Both the position numbers and the translations under genes were made by a program. From assembly GCF_963576615.1 (NCBI RefSeq), contig NC_088710.1, forward strand, positions 19,835,114-19,899,113: a stretch of DNA of 64,000 nucleotides, given 5' to 3'. Origin of the DNA: Watersipora subatra (lineage: Eukaryota; Bryozoa; Gymnolaemata; Cheilostomatida; Watersiporidae). Shown here one piece after another: positions 11,601 to 23,995 of the stretch. Positions within the stretch are counted from its first letter, which is position 1; the number at the start of each line of letters is the position of its first letter. Under the pieces are notes generated by a model. It saw only the letters and a list, made by a program, of their open reading frames with translations, had not been told where the DNA came from and ran no database searches.

Positions 11601-14600
11601 TCAGCTCAACACTAGCCACCAGTCAGATCGCACTATGTAAAACCTTCATGGTCATTTTAATTTTGACCTAGTTTATTTACAAACTTTTGCACTTGAAACA
11701 GGAGTGAGATGTTCTGCTCAAGCAAGGAAAAATCACAGCCATCAGGGAACTGTATAATAGATAGCTACGCAAACGCCTTGATGCAAACGCTGTTGCATCA
11801 AGGCAGAGAAAAGCTAGAGGTCCACTGTTTTGTGAAACATCAGTAGTTATAACTATGAAAATATATTCACAGAATCAATTTTGCATCATGCGATTAATTC
11901 ACCATGCAAATAGGAGAAATAGTGATGTTTGATTCTTATAGCCAAAAATCACCACTCACGGCTGCCTATCTCATTTCCCACATCTCTAGAGTGCACTGAT
12001 ACATCTATTTTGACCTTTGCATATAAGTCTTGTTTAATTCCAGTTCAAACAGAATAGCAAAGATACATTTTACGAGAAATCCGAATAACTATAAAAAATA
12101 TGTTTTTTTATCCCTGATTCACTTGAAGTTACTGCTGTAATGATATGAACCAAAATATTTCAATCAACACACAAAGTCAAAAGCATAAGCTATGGATAGA
12201 TACATGCAGATGCCATAAGTCACTGACATGGGCATCTGCATGAATCTAGCATCTTTCATCACCTTTGCGTTAATTGCATTAGGGTAAAGTTGTGTATGAA
12301 AGGACAATACATACCTTATTCCTATCAAAGCCTGATCTAAGGCTCCAGTGCTGTGCAGGGGTGCAAACTATATCCAGCTTGTCTCGTTTCATACCTCGGA
12401 GATCATCAGGAGAGGCTGACTCCCACCATGACAATTCAGTCACCCGTCGACATCCCCTCGCACTCATCCATGAGCCAAGACCCTCTGGGACAAACCATCT
12501 GCGATGGCGGACAACAAAGATTACTCCATCGATGGTTGTTATTGGCAACCCACAGCAATAAACTTATGACTCATCTGCCCAATGATTACGGAAAACATTT
12601 AGGGCTCTTAACTAACAACTACTTTTATCTACGGTTACGGACAACTCCAGATATCTATAGTTACTGACAACTCCAGATATCTATAGTTACTGACAACTCC
12701 AGATATATATGGCTACTGACAACTCCAAATATCTACAGTTACTTGCAACTCCAGATATCTATAGTTACTGACAACTCCAGATATGTATAGTTACTGACAA
12801 CTCCAGATATGTATAGTTACTGACAACTCCAGATATATATGGTTACTAATGATTCCACAAGTGCACTCATACACATACATACATGTAGATTTACATGAGG
12901 GACTAACAACTTTTAACAGTGATTACTGACTGCTCAGGAGCAACGAACTGAGTGAAGGTGAGAGCTAACAATTCACTCTACTCACTGAAGTTGGTCACCA
13001 AACCGACTGTTAAGTGCTGTTACAGACGATATACAGAGATGATCGTAGTGGTTGTGGCTGATAACAACAGCGTCAATATCTGGCAGCTCATCTATGGTCA
13101 GCGGTGGTGGACGATATCGTTTTGGTCCTATAAAGCTTATTGGAGAGCACCTTTCTCCCCATATGGGATCTAAAGAAATTGCAAGAAATAGTTGCATAGA
13201 CATCGAGTCTGCAGGAGAACATTCCTTAGTTCCATTTTAAACTTATCGTGCAGGTATAAAACAAGAGGGAACAAAACCAAAAATATTTGTTATTTGTGTC
13301 GAAAGATATACACATATACATGCTTAATCATAGTTGGACAGTGTTAGGAGGATATTTACACGCAACTAAGTCTTTGATGAACATTAAATTTCAGTTTTCT
13401 GATCAAATCTTTATAGCATTTTTTCCTTGTCTGCTTATAAAATATCAACTTATAGGAATATGTAAAAGGCTGAGAGCATTTTGAGCAGACTACAAAAGTT
13501 TTCTGCAGAAAAAATTACACTCCAATGCTTTACTAATTCAGTATAGAATGTTCATGCAGATGCTGAAGGGCAAACTGTTTGTAGTGTAGTGTGTTGGGCA
13601 TGTTAAACCCATAACCCAATCTTATGAAAGTTGATTTAGTTCAGGGGTGTCAAACTCATTTTCACCGAGGACCACATCAGCGTAATGGTTGTCCTCAAAG
13701 GGCCAGATGTAACTTATAATTGTAACAAAATGTAATCGAATAATGTAAAATAACTTTAACTAGTCTTTGATAATAAATAACTCTGACTTTATTACTTAAA
13801 GTTTCAAACAGAACAGTTGCACAGCAAAACATGCAGAATGCTTGTTTTCGAAAAAAATCCGAAAAATTACACAATACCCATTAACATGGGCAAACTTTCA
13901 GTAAAATCAAGAATTCTGAGCTGCTAAGATAATGAATTTGTTTGCATACACACATTAAACCTGCAAACGCTAAATAATTGCAACAGCAACAACACAAAAT
14001 CAATATGTAAGCAGCAAAAAACAAAAAATGATTTGCTATTTGCTGAAACAAAGTTAGACTTGCACTAAAAAATTGCAAAATATACAGTGTTTGACTAAAA
14101 TTACTTACATACAATACAATGCTATGAATATTATTCATACATATACAGTTAGTCATGAACATGAAAATCACGAAACTCTAATTTCGAATTTTTCCTCGCG
14201 AGTATTATCCTTCAAAGCATAGCAAATCTACATCCAATATAACTCAAATAAACTGTCATAAACATGTTTTAAATAATAAAAATATGTTCAGTAACTCTGC
14301 TCTTGACTTTTCAGACTTCAGGGACAGTTCTAAGAATCAATATGATCCTATCGAGATTGAATGATAACTTTAGTCTGACTATGGCTGACAGCCTAAAAAG
14401 TGCATTTTTATTCGAGCATAACGATTCAAATTGACAAAATTAAAAGTTAGTAAAAACTTTGAGACATTAAAAATAATGTTTCGATTTCATTTATGCAGTC
14501 TTTCACTGTTTTACCCTTTCTGAATCTGCATATTTACTTTTGGAGTTGAAAAAGAATTGGTCGCGAATGATAAATTCTCAAGTGACCGCGATGATTTTCA

Positions 14601-17577
14601 GTTCAGCTAGATGTCGAAATGGGTGTAGTATTTTAGTTATAACTTTTGCCAGAAAGATCATTGAGGCATATTTGTACGCTTGTTTGATTAGCCAGAAAAC
14701 TTTCTCTAGACTAATCAAAATTATTCTTATGTAATTAAAAAATAACGATACAAGAAATAGATAATTTTCGGAGGCAAGATAACTCGCGTTGGGGCGCCTA
14801 GCAACGTTATAAATACGGAAGTTAACTCCGTCTCGTGCGAATGAGTAATTAAGCTCTCGCGGGCCACATAAAATGACGTGGCGGGCCACATGTGGCCCGC
14901 CGGCCATGTGTTTGACACCTGTGATTTAGTTGGTCAAACACAATTTGTTTGCAAGATAAAAGGTGCCCTAAGAGATTTCGCTATCAGTAATGTCGAATAC
15001 AGTCTAGCTGACGACAAACTTAAAATGATCAACCAAACGTGTAGAGTACTCACAGCCTCAGCACAATAACGACAAATAGACTGTACCAACCACTGTTTAC
15101 TAATAAATCAAATTATCTTACCACTGAGCACATTCCAACCATCAAACTGATAGAGGACTGTAGCGTGGCCAATCCACATGTACTGCAGTTTTCCTTCAGG
15201 TGGATTCTGCAGCTTGCTAAGCTGAGGTTTTATCACAGGAAGGTTTCTATCATACTCATCCTGAAAATAAATAAAGAAATTTTGTAAACCATCCACAAGT
15301 TAAACAGGAATTTCAATAAATAAAAATGTCTACATAAAAAGTAATATGAGCAAATGTGCTGATAAAATGTCAACATAAAATGGGAACAAGCGTCAATATA
15401 CAAGGTGATGAGATACTGATATGCAAAGTGGTAAGATATAAGGCAACTGTCAGTGCACCCTGAGGAAGAAGGACACTACATTAGCCCATGGATAGACTAT
15501 CCTGAAGATATAAGGGCAACTGTCAGTGCACCCTGAGGAAGGACACTACATTAGCCCATGGATAGACTATCTTGAAGATATAAGGGCAACTGTCAGTGCA
15601 CCCTGAGGAAGGACACTACATTAGCCCATGGATAGACTATCTTGAAGATATAAGGGCAACTGTCAGTGCACCCTGAGGAAGGACACTACATTAGCCCATG
15701 GATAGACTATCTTGAAGATATAAGGGCAACTGCCAGTGCACCCTGAGGAAGAAGGACACCACATTAGCCCATGGATAGACTATCTTGAAGATATAAGGGC
15801 AACTGTCAGTGCACCCTGAGGAAGAAGGACACTACATTAGCCCATGGATAGACTATCTTGAAGATATAAGGGCAACTGTCAGTGCACCCTGAGGAAGAAG
15901 GACACTATATTAGCCCATGGATAGACTATCTTGAAGATATATGGGCAACTGTCAGTGCACCCTGAGGAAGAAGGACACTATATTAGCCCATGGATAGACT
16001 ATCTTGAAGATATAAGGGCAACTGTCAGTGCACCCTGAGGAAAAAGGACACTATATTAGCCCATGGATAGACTATCTTGAAGATATAAGGGCAACTGTCA
16101 GTGCACCCTGAGGAAGAAGGACACTACATTAGCCCATGGATAGACTATCTTGAAGATATAAGGGCAACTGTCAGTGCACCCTGAGGAAAAAGGACACTAT
16201 ATTAGCCCATGGATAGACTATCTTGAAGATATAAGGGCAACTGTCAGTGCACCCTGAAGAAGGACACTATATTAACCCATGGATAGACTATCTTGAAGAT
16301 ATAAGGGCAACTGTCTGTGCACCCTGAGGAAAAAGGACACTATATTAGCCCATGGATAGACTATCTTGAAGATATAAGGGCAACTGTCAGTGCACCCTGA
16401 AGAAGGACACTATATTAACCCATGGATAGACTATCTTGAAGATATAAGGGCAACTGTCTGTGCACCCTGAGGAAGAAGGAAACTACATAAGCCCATGAAT
16501 AGACTATCTTACTATTAACATCCAACAACAAGACAAATCTCAAGCCTAAACAGTAGTGAGTTCACCGCAATAATCACTAACAACCATCTACATAGGGATT
16601 AGAGTGATTTACCAGATTACTTCCATTGGTGTTTCAGCAATTGTACCTTAGTTATTAGTAATAGCTGACTACAATTAAATTTCGACATAAAACCACCTCT
16701 AAATATGAATCTGGTGATAATTTTCTTGCGAATATTTGTCACATCATATGAATTTGCAATTTTGCATTTATAAATACGGATTGAATGAAATGCAATGTAT
16801 TGTTATAGGAATACTCGCTCTAACATACAAGGGTTTTAACATATGAATCAAATATGCTAAGTTTGACTGTCTCTATATCTGACACTATTTCAGCTTGTTT
16901 ATTAAAGCACATCAATTATATCAGTAATATATAGTATATATATAGTATATATATATAGTATATATATAGTATATATATATAGTATATATATATAGTATAT
17001 ATATATAAATATATATATATATCAGTACTGTTTCAGCTTATTCAATATCTTGGCTTTCAAAGCCAAGATATTCAAAGTATTGAATATAAGCTCATTCGAA
17101 AGCCAAAACTCTGCAGTACTGAAATATATGATAAAAGTACTGATATAATTGATGCGCTTTAACAAAAATAAAATATTGATATCTACTTCTTTACTACAAC
17201 TGACTATGTCATATATAATCCCATTGACCAATACTAAATGAGTAGCACACTACAAGGTGAAAACTTTGCCAGCTTTTGTTGGTATTTTGCCACAAGTTTT
17301 AATTACGACAGATTCCATTCAACAAATGACTAGTATGTATACAAGTACTACACACAGAAAACTCTTTCCAATGCTAGGACATATGATAAGATGCAAGGAA
17401 ACAAAGCAAAACACCAGAATGCTGACTTACTCGAGTTGGTGTCGGAGCATTTGAAGAAAACCGGTCTCTAAAATACCTGCACATTTTACCTCCACCAGGA
17501 AAGTCAAATCTGGGGAAGGGATTTTCAAAAGACCCATCGTTGTACCTTATCGGAACCATAAGATCATCATCCTCCAT
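8688..17577 (-). CDS. NAPEPLD: N-acyl-phosphatidylethanolamine-hydrolysing phospholipase D
   Basis: Seven exons on the minus strand: 17431-17577 (ATG), 15122-15260, 12986-13169, 12315-12498, 11210-11342, 10357-10490, 8688-8792 (TGA). Phases agree throughout and give 341 aa. All junctions are GT-AG. The protein is a metallo-beta-lactamase-fold zinc hydrolase that releases N-acylethanolamines (such as anandamide) from membrane N-acyl-phosphatidylethanolamine. Zinc ligands are all present: HNHYDH at 134-139, His207 in PAQHW, Asp238 in SGDTGYC, His297 in GIHWGTF. They keep the spacing of the human enzyme with a constant offset of about 46 after exon 3. IGHATVL lies before the first motif. The N-terminus is shorter than in mammals (393 aa in human). 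No signal peptide is seen. The start is the only in-frame ATG near the first exon's 5' end. Introns carry large arrays and a hAT element. Confidence 0.93.
8855..9606 (+). mobile_element. pogo/Tigger-like MITE, copy 1 (752 bp)
   Basis: Both ends read inward as CAGTCATACATCAACATACG and CAGTCATACCTCAACATGCG, flanked by TA on each side, the usual target duplication of Tc1/mariner-type elements. The CAGNCATACCTC terminus resembles pogo/Tigger elements. A homologous copy lies inverted at 59267-60146. It sits in NAPEPLD intron 6. A short frame at 8876-9067 resembles one in the other copy (shared F.LRY.TN....R.FSMR pattern), so it may be a relic of coding sequence. Confidence 0.78.
11365..11627. repeat. 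56-bp minisatellite in NAPEPLD intron 4
   Basis: Nearly five units containing AACTATGACATCAGCTTAAT and CACCAGTCAGATGTCTGTAG at exact 56-bp spacing. The array starts about 22 bp upstream of the exon-5 acceptor (11343) but does not include it. Confidence 0.9.
12643..12850. repeat. 26-bp minisatellite in NAPEPLD intron 3
   Basis: About eight units of ACTGACAACTCCAGATATCT plus ATAGTT with single-base differences. Between exons 3 and 4 of NAPEPLD. Confidence 0.9.
13642..14923. mobile_element. non-autonomous hAT element (1,282 bp) with perfect target duplication
   Basis: Left end CAGGGGTGTCAAACTC; right end in reverse CACAGGTGTCAAACAC. The octamer ATTTAGTT flanks both sides exactly (13634-13641 and 14924-14931). 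Subterminal inverted GC-rich motifs occur near the right end (GCGGGCCACATGTGGCCCGC). No transposase frame remains. It lies in NAPEPLD intron 2. Confidence 0.9.
15416..16505. repeat. 70-73-bp satellite-like array, about 15 copies, NAPEPLD intron 1
   Basis: Units contain GGGCAACTGTCAGTGCACCC, then TGAGGAAGAAGGACACTACA, then TTAGCCCATGGATAGACTAT and CTTGAAGATATAA. Copies vary by loss of AGA or GGAAG-type triplets, giving 67-73 bp lengths. Higher-order pairing is visible near 16250-16460, where a two-unit block repeats almost exactly. Confidence 0.95.
16895..17166. mobile_element. foldback/MITE-like inverted repeat cluster around a (TA)n tract
   Basis: 16895-16926 (TTAAAGCACATCAATTATAT within it) is matched in reverse by 17138-17166. 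Inside is a TATATAG-type microsatellite (16925-17020) and a hairpin at 17044-17072 with 14-bp perfect arms (AATATCTTGGCTTT) and one base between. Further inverted pairs (TCAGTACTG) occur at 17022 and 17114. In NAPEPLD intron 1. Confidence 0.6.
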
Positions 17578-19890
17578 GGCTTATTAGATTTGCTTTCGTG
17601 GATACCCTTAAAATAATCAAAGAGAAAAAATAGACGTGCAATATATCTCGGCTGCCTTGTCAATGCTAAAATCATCAACCGACAAAAACCTCACAAAGTT
17701 ATCACAATGAAGACAGCATTGAATACTACATGCTCGAACAAGGAAAGCTTCTGATTGCGAAATTTGGGAACCGCGATAGAAGCTTAGTACAAAGCGATGA
17801 TCAGCTTAATAATTTGATTGTAGAAACCTAATCTGTAACAACTAGACTCAGCCTCTATGTACTACCACCTGCGATATTGGTAGTTGGGTCAAGATAAGGC
17901 ATGAACGTAGTCGTTTACGTCTGTGTAACTATTTGATGTATTGCTGATGCTAGCAATTGAAAATAAACCGTCCAGTGACAAAAAACCTTTAGTTGCTTTA
18001 CCTTTAAAACAAATGCACTATAAAAGCAGTAAGAATCATGAGAACTTGGCATAAAATAGATGGAATATAAGAATAAGGAGAATAAACAAAAAAGACAACA
18101 TACAAAGCATATATGATCAAAATAAGGCAATAGATTGGAATACTAGATTCATTTATTAGTGTTTGTTCGCAAGGAGCAGGTGGAACTATATCTAATGTGA
18201 TAGTTTATGTTGTCCATTTTATTATAAATGTGTGAGTCTGAAAATAGTAGGCAGAAAAATAAATATGGCACCAAAAGATAGCGCTAAGTCCATGTCATCC
18301 TTCTGGGGATTAAAATCTCACTAATGAGTTACATCTACGAGTGATAATACGCAAAGGACCAAACTGATTGCTGTAAATCAATAAAATAAAATCAGCTGAT
18401 GGCACCTCTCATGTGAAGCAAGTCTAAGGTTTAGACATGTTTCAGGATGAGGTTTTGTAAATCAGTACATACATGTATGTTCTACATACATGTATGTTCT
18501 CCATACATGTATGTTCTTCATACATGTATGAAGAACATACTTGTATGGAGAACATACATGTACAGTTTTCCATACATGTATGTTCTCCAAACATACACGT
18601 ATGTTCTCCATACATGTATGTTCTTCATCACGCTGTTTAGTTTTACGGTGTCTGAATCATATTAGCAGTGCTTCATGCCTTCCTTTTACTGGATTAAAAT
18701 GATGGACACCAAAAAGGCTTGCGCTGGTAGTAAGTATAATGGAAAAGGTCCATGTTTACCTTAAACTTTAGGTAAAGCATTATGTATAAAACTATGAGCA
18801 AAATCTTGAAATAAATTCACTAAAAAGCTCTACGGAACCATCTGGTAGTTGACTAGTAGTGAAGAAGAACGTGATGATGCAAAAAAGAAATCTTGAAATA
18901 GAAGACACCAGAGAGGACTGCTGAGTGAACTAAAGATAAAATGTAAAAAAATATTCAAGATAAAAACAGAATTTATAACTACGCTACATTAGGTTAAAGC
19001 TTACATAGTACAAATTAGACTACATCTGTGTATCTGTTGCCATTTCTACATTCGCATTATGCAGTTCTGTTATCGGCAAGGTTGTACCTTTGTTCGCATG
19101 GCATGAACGTGGAAATGAAACCAATTTTTGTTGATTACTATTTTAATAACTTAATATCTTGAATACAATTTAGTTTTTGAATTTTTTTCTACTTAATCTC
19201 CAATAATATATTTGTTTGGATGCAAAATACTGATAATTACATGAAATATTTAACATTAGGCTTTTGAACTATAGGACAAATTAAACAAAATATGGTATGT
19301 TCTTATAAGAATCTTTGCTCCGACCTCAATGGTTTTGACATATTAAGCAAATACTGGAGTGAACTAACATTGCTATAAAAATCTGCTTGTATATTGAATG
19401 AGACAACTGTTTGTTTGAAGTAATCACATGCTTGTGTCTGACAGAAACAGATACACAAGTAGCTGAGTATAGCAATATAATAAAAATCCAATGCTTTACT
19501 CACTATACATGTTCAGTGTATTAGCTTCAGTAGTATGATATAAATCATTGATAGAAGCATTTTCATTATCAGATTGGAGATGGATAATTTTGAATAATAG
19601 TGCATGCCTTTAGTCCTCAATTAATCCACCCCTTACTGCACTTATACAGATTCACGTAAAATAATCTTATCATAAGACACACATTAATCTTATCATAAGC
19701 GGTAACATCAACGAAACTACTGACAAAATAATCAGCATTTTAGATACTATGCTAGCCGGTTCTTCAATAGTTGTTTTGGCTTTTTTCTAAGACTCCTTGC
19801 TAAGTTGACTTGCTGAAATTTCATATATAAATAATTGCAATTTTGAAAAAAAAACTGAGCAAAGCTCTTACAAGCCTATATATAATTCTA
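17578..19890. other. intergenic region upstream of NAPEPLD
   Basis: No exon recognised. The first few hundred bases beyond the NAPEPLD ATG should hold its promoter and 5' UTR, but I see no sharply defined element. The rest is AT-rich with only the palindromic microsatellite at 18460-18640. Confidence 0.5.
18460..18640. repeat. palindromic ACATGTATGTTCT microsatellite
   Basis: About eight units of ATACATGTATGTTCTCC. The direction flips near 18525 (CATACATGTATGAAGAACAT), so the array forms an inverted repeat with its own left half. Confidence 0.8.
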
Positions 19891-19894
19891 CAAG

Positions 19895-21100
19895 AGATCA
19901 ATGCTCTTCTCGACGGAATACTGTATAATTGCCAACATAGATTCAGAAGAGGATTATCTTGTCAAACACAACTGTGTGGCACCTTTTCATGAACTTTCTA
20001 AGACCGCAGACAAGGGCATTACTCCCCAAGCTGTAGTACTAGATTTTGTGTGAGTGTTTGATAAAGTGCCTTACAAACTGCTGATGCAAAAGTTATCCAC
20101 AGTACCAAACATCAGCAGCCAAATACTGATGTGGATACACAACGCCTTATGTAATTGTTAACAAAAAGTGGTCATTGAAGGCCAAAAATCTCTAGAACTC
20201 CCAGTCACATTTGGCGTTCCTCAGGGCTCTGTCTTTGGCCTACCTTATTTCTAGCTTACATCTATGATTTACCTACTCAAATTAACTGTGGTATCAGCCT
20301 ATTGGCAGATGATACTCTAATCTACCAAGTGGCAAATAATCACTGACAAACAGGCCTTTCAAGAAAACATTAATAACTTAGATTCCTGGGCTTTAACCTA
20401 GTGAATGTCTTTTAATATTGACAAACGTTCTGTCCTCATCTTCAATCCAGAGCATACATCACCCAAGCGAATTACACACTATCGCATACCACCCTAGAAG
20501 TTGTCCAGGAGACCAAAGACCTGGTGTTATCTTAAAATCTAACTTAAAACTTACAACTCATATTGACAGGAAAATATCCAAGACAAAGCACTAACTTGGT
20601 ATGATCGAACGTAGTTTATACAAAGCTCCGGGGCAGGCTAAACTACAGGCCTACACAAGTCTGTGTAGACCGCATTTAGAGTAGTGCAGCAGAGTAGGAC
20701 CTACGCCAACAGTATCAAGTGTACAACATAGAAATGGTGCAAATACAGCTTACGATTAATTTCTAATGTAAAAGGAAGAGAAAGCATAACCAACGCTAGT
20801 GAAGCGCTGAATCTAATTACTCCAGCATCAACATTAGAGACGACCTTCGGCGTAAACTTCCAGCAACAAGAGAAAATCATTCACCTCTTATCACCTCATA
20901 TGATGAATTGATGAACAGTAAAACTGAAAACGCTCCAAATACCAAAGCTACAACTAGAGGTGACCTACCTATAGTATATGCAAAGACTTCGATATTTTAG
21001 AACAACTTCTTACCAAGAACTGTACATGAATTAAAATCCAAGCTTCATATAGCCAACTAGTTGCAGCATAGCAACAAAATTGCAAACAGTGATGGCTAAG
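19895..21100 (+). pseudogene. decayed non-LTR retrotransposon reverse transcriptase (CR1/Jockey-like)
   Basis: Broken plus-strand frames give the family's landmarks in order: a QHRFRRGLSCQTQL block near 19940, DKVPYKLLMQKL near 20060, GVPQGS at about 20213, LADDTLIY at 20302-20325 (the catalytic F/YADD site), and LYKAPGQAKLQAYTSLCRPH near 20615. Several stops and frameshifts separate them. It is a 5'-truncated, dead copy between NAPEPLD and RUSF1. Confidence 0.88.
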
Positions 21101-23895
21101 AACTTGAAAAACTGAGGCGTACTCCTTGCCACAAGCTCTAATACGTACTAAAGAAGGAGAGTAAATGTAAGTCTAGGTTGGCCAAGTATGGTTCGAAAAA
21201 CCACTTCCAATGGCATTTTCATATTTTAGTTGCTCAAAATGACAACCTGTAAATACTAAAAGCCATTGTCAGCTGCCATATATGTTAATAAAAATACAAA
21301 ATTATTTCCACATTCGTAGGAGAACTGACTCACCAGTCACCATCGGTGTTAATATTCTGATTCAACAATGCCACGCCTCTTTTACCAAATGACTATCAGA
21401 TCATATGCTACTTGTTTATTATTTAAAACTTTCTTTACTAACCTTAATCTGTACACTAATAACTAACAAACACTCAATAATTATGATACCTGTATAAACA
21501 AAGAAACACATTCGCTGTTTCGATATTGCTTACATAATTACTTGTCACATTAGAATACATATACTGTATATGACCTTTTACCATAAGATACAAGTAGCCG
21601 TACATGTCACGCTGTAGCTAAAAGAATATCAAACGTGTATTAAGAAGACTGCGCATCAAAACGCGAGGGACTTACTGTAAGTCAATAAAACACTCCTTAA
21701 CTGCATAACGGCTGCACGCGTGATTGGCAATATTGAAAAAAGACTCTACATCGAGCAGTTTTCCCAAACAATGTTTGGATTGTTAATCATTGTAGCGAGG
21801 CACACGGGATGCTTTTTTTATAATTATTAGGCTGTCCTTGACATTTTCTGCGTATGAAGGGCGTATTCATAAATCGAGTAAATGTGCATAGTTCAGGAAT
21901 AAGTTAAAAACACTGGATTTACCGTTCTTCCCGGAGCATAATCTTGGCTTGAGTGCGTTTATATGATATTCAGTTTCTGCATTAGTTTGTGTAACAATGC
22001 ACAGCTAAAAATGTGGTACAAAATTGATACAAGTTTTAAATCTACAATATTTTCAATTTGCATTCTATTGTGGTGTCAGTGTAAAATACTTCAAAACTGG
22101 CCTCAAGTAAAAATTAGTACTCAAAGCACGATCAAAATTTGACATATGTGATAGCTGCGTACTAAATAAATTTCGTTTTATTAAAAAATCATTTGTTTAA
22201 AAGTTTTGTCGAACCGGCCGGGATGCAGCTAAAAAGTATAAATTTGTGTTTCATTTTTTTTGTTATATATTGTTTTAAACTCAATTAGATCATTCTGTAG
22301 TTTGCTACTTTGTAGCAAGAATAACTATTGTGTCTTAGGTAGCCAGCAAATGCATGCAGCAAAGTCGTTCAGACCCATGGCATTGGGATCGGAATTGTGT
22401 ACTCTTGTATATTGTTGAGATAAACCTTTTGTTTTTATTTGGTTGTTGCATAGACCTGTGTATGTTTTTAGAACAGTTATTCAAAAGTAACTACTGTGAT
22501 ATTGGTACACTTGTTCTCTTACATTAAAAAATAAAAGGGTGTAGATCCCTAACAAATCTCGGCTAGTAAACAACCTGCTTCATCGACCATCTCTACAATG
22601 TTGTGTATTGGCTATTGATTTCATAAATACATACAGATAAAAGGTCCCATTCCTCTACCATTCAGTTCTTATACTGGTACTGAACTATGTGGAATTGTTA
22701 CCCCTTTAAACCCTGGCCGTCGTCGTCATTGCATGTCAGTGTCTCTGGTCAATTTGTCAAACAGTAGGACGTTTTGAAACTTATTAAATATATCAAAATA
22801 TTCTCGTAGTCAGATGATATTTGATATATCACTGGAAAACAAGTCCAACAACACACAGCAAATGTCACCAAGTATAAAAAAATTGTTTCATAGTTTTTCA
22901 AACTGAAACCATAAAAATTCATACGATTTTAACAAATTCTAAAAACGTTTGCAGTATTATCATCTTCATCAAGCATGTGTTTGTCATTATTTTCTGACTC
23001 AAAACAATCAGCACCATTACAGTTGGTATCACATAATTCATCATCCGCATTTCAATCATCTATCTCATACCAACAAATGAGTTGTATCAAATTTTTTCGC
23101 GATATTGTCTTAGTAAAACTTACAAGAATGAAGTTGATAAAGATATGGTGAAAATGGTAAAATTGGAAGTGAAATTTTTGGTCTAACACCCTATGCAAGA
23201 ATTAATTTTATTGGTTTATGATATTACTTGGAAACAGCATTTGTAAACAGTCATGTGAAAGCCGTAATACCAACAGTCGGGGTTTGTGTCACACGCGCTA
23301 CGCTAAAATACTGGCTGTCAGTGTTCAAAAGATTAATTTTGTCTAGATGTTCCGATAGGTAATGAAAGGTTAGCAAATTCTGGTGCTAATTTACCTGCTG
23401 GAAAAACCTTGAAAAGTTTTTGGCATATTGATAATAAAAATAATGGCATTTGGTCATGCTTGCCATGCTACATATTGTCATGCCAGCTACATGTTGCGCT
23501 ACATAGTTTCAGTAGAGTCTGAACATAATTCAAACAAAACGACAGTGTTAACACCATAATCTCTCTTTGGATCAAGGCATTTTGGTCACAAAGTGTATAC
23601 ATTTTGTGAATAGGCATGAACGCGTATCACTCATTGAACAGAGCATCTTTTTGCAAGGCATAGTGTTTATTATTTACCTAGAAATAAGCATTAAAATTAC
23701 TAATATAAGTACTGCTAGCATGAAGAGTTATATTTAATAGCACTACATTCTACTACAATAAAATGCTAAATTTAAATTGCAAATATGTTTTACATCATTT
23801 TTTTATGAACTATAGAACTGAAAATGGTATAAAATATTACATAAGCAATAGTACATAACTATACAGCAATGTCAGCTAGCATTTTAAAAGCACCG
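21101..23895. other. intergenic, no gene recognised
   Basis: AT-rich sequence with no convincing exon, array or RNA gene. Some of it is probably old repeat that I cannot classify. Confidence 0.45.
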
Positions 23896-23899
23896 AGTG

Positions 23900-23905
23900 T
23901 TTATT
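23900..23905 (-). terminator. AATAAA polyadenylation signal for RUSF1
   Basis: TTTATT on the plus strand reads AATAAA on the minus strand, about 90 bp after the RUSF1 stop codon. Confidence 0.5.
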
Positions 23906-23995
23906 TCCGACGTTACCAGATCTGCTTACATTAGCGTTTGAGATTACTAGCGCCTAGGCCTGAAACATAGTTGCTCAACATGGAGAGGACAACCC

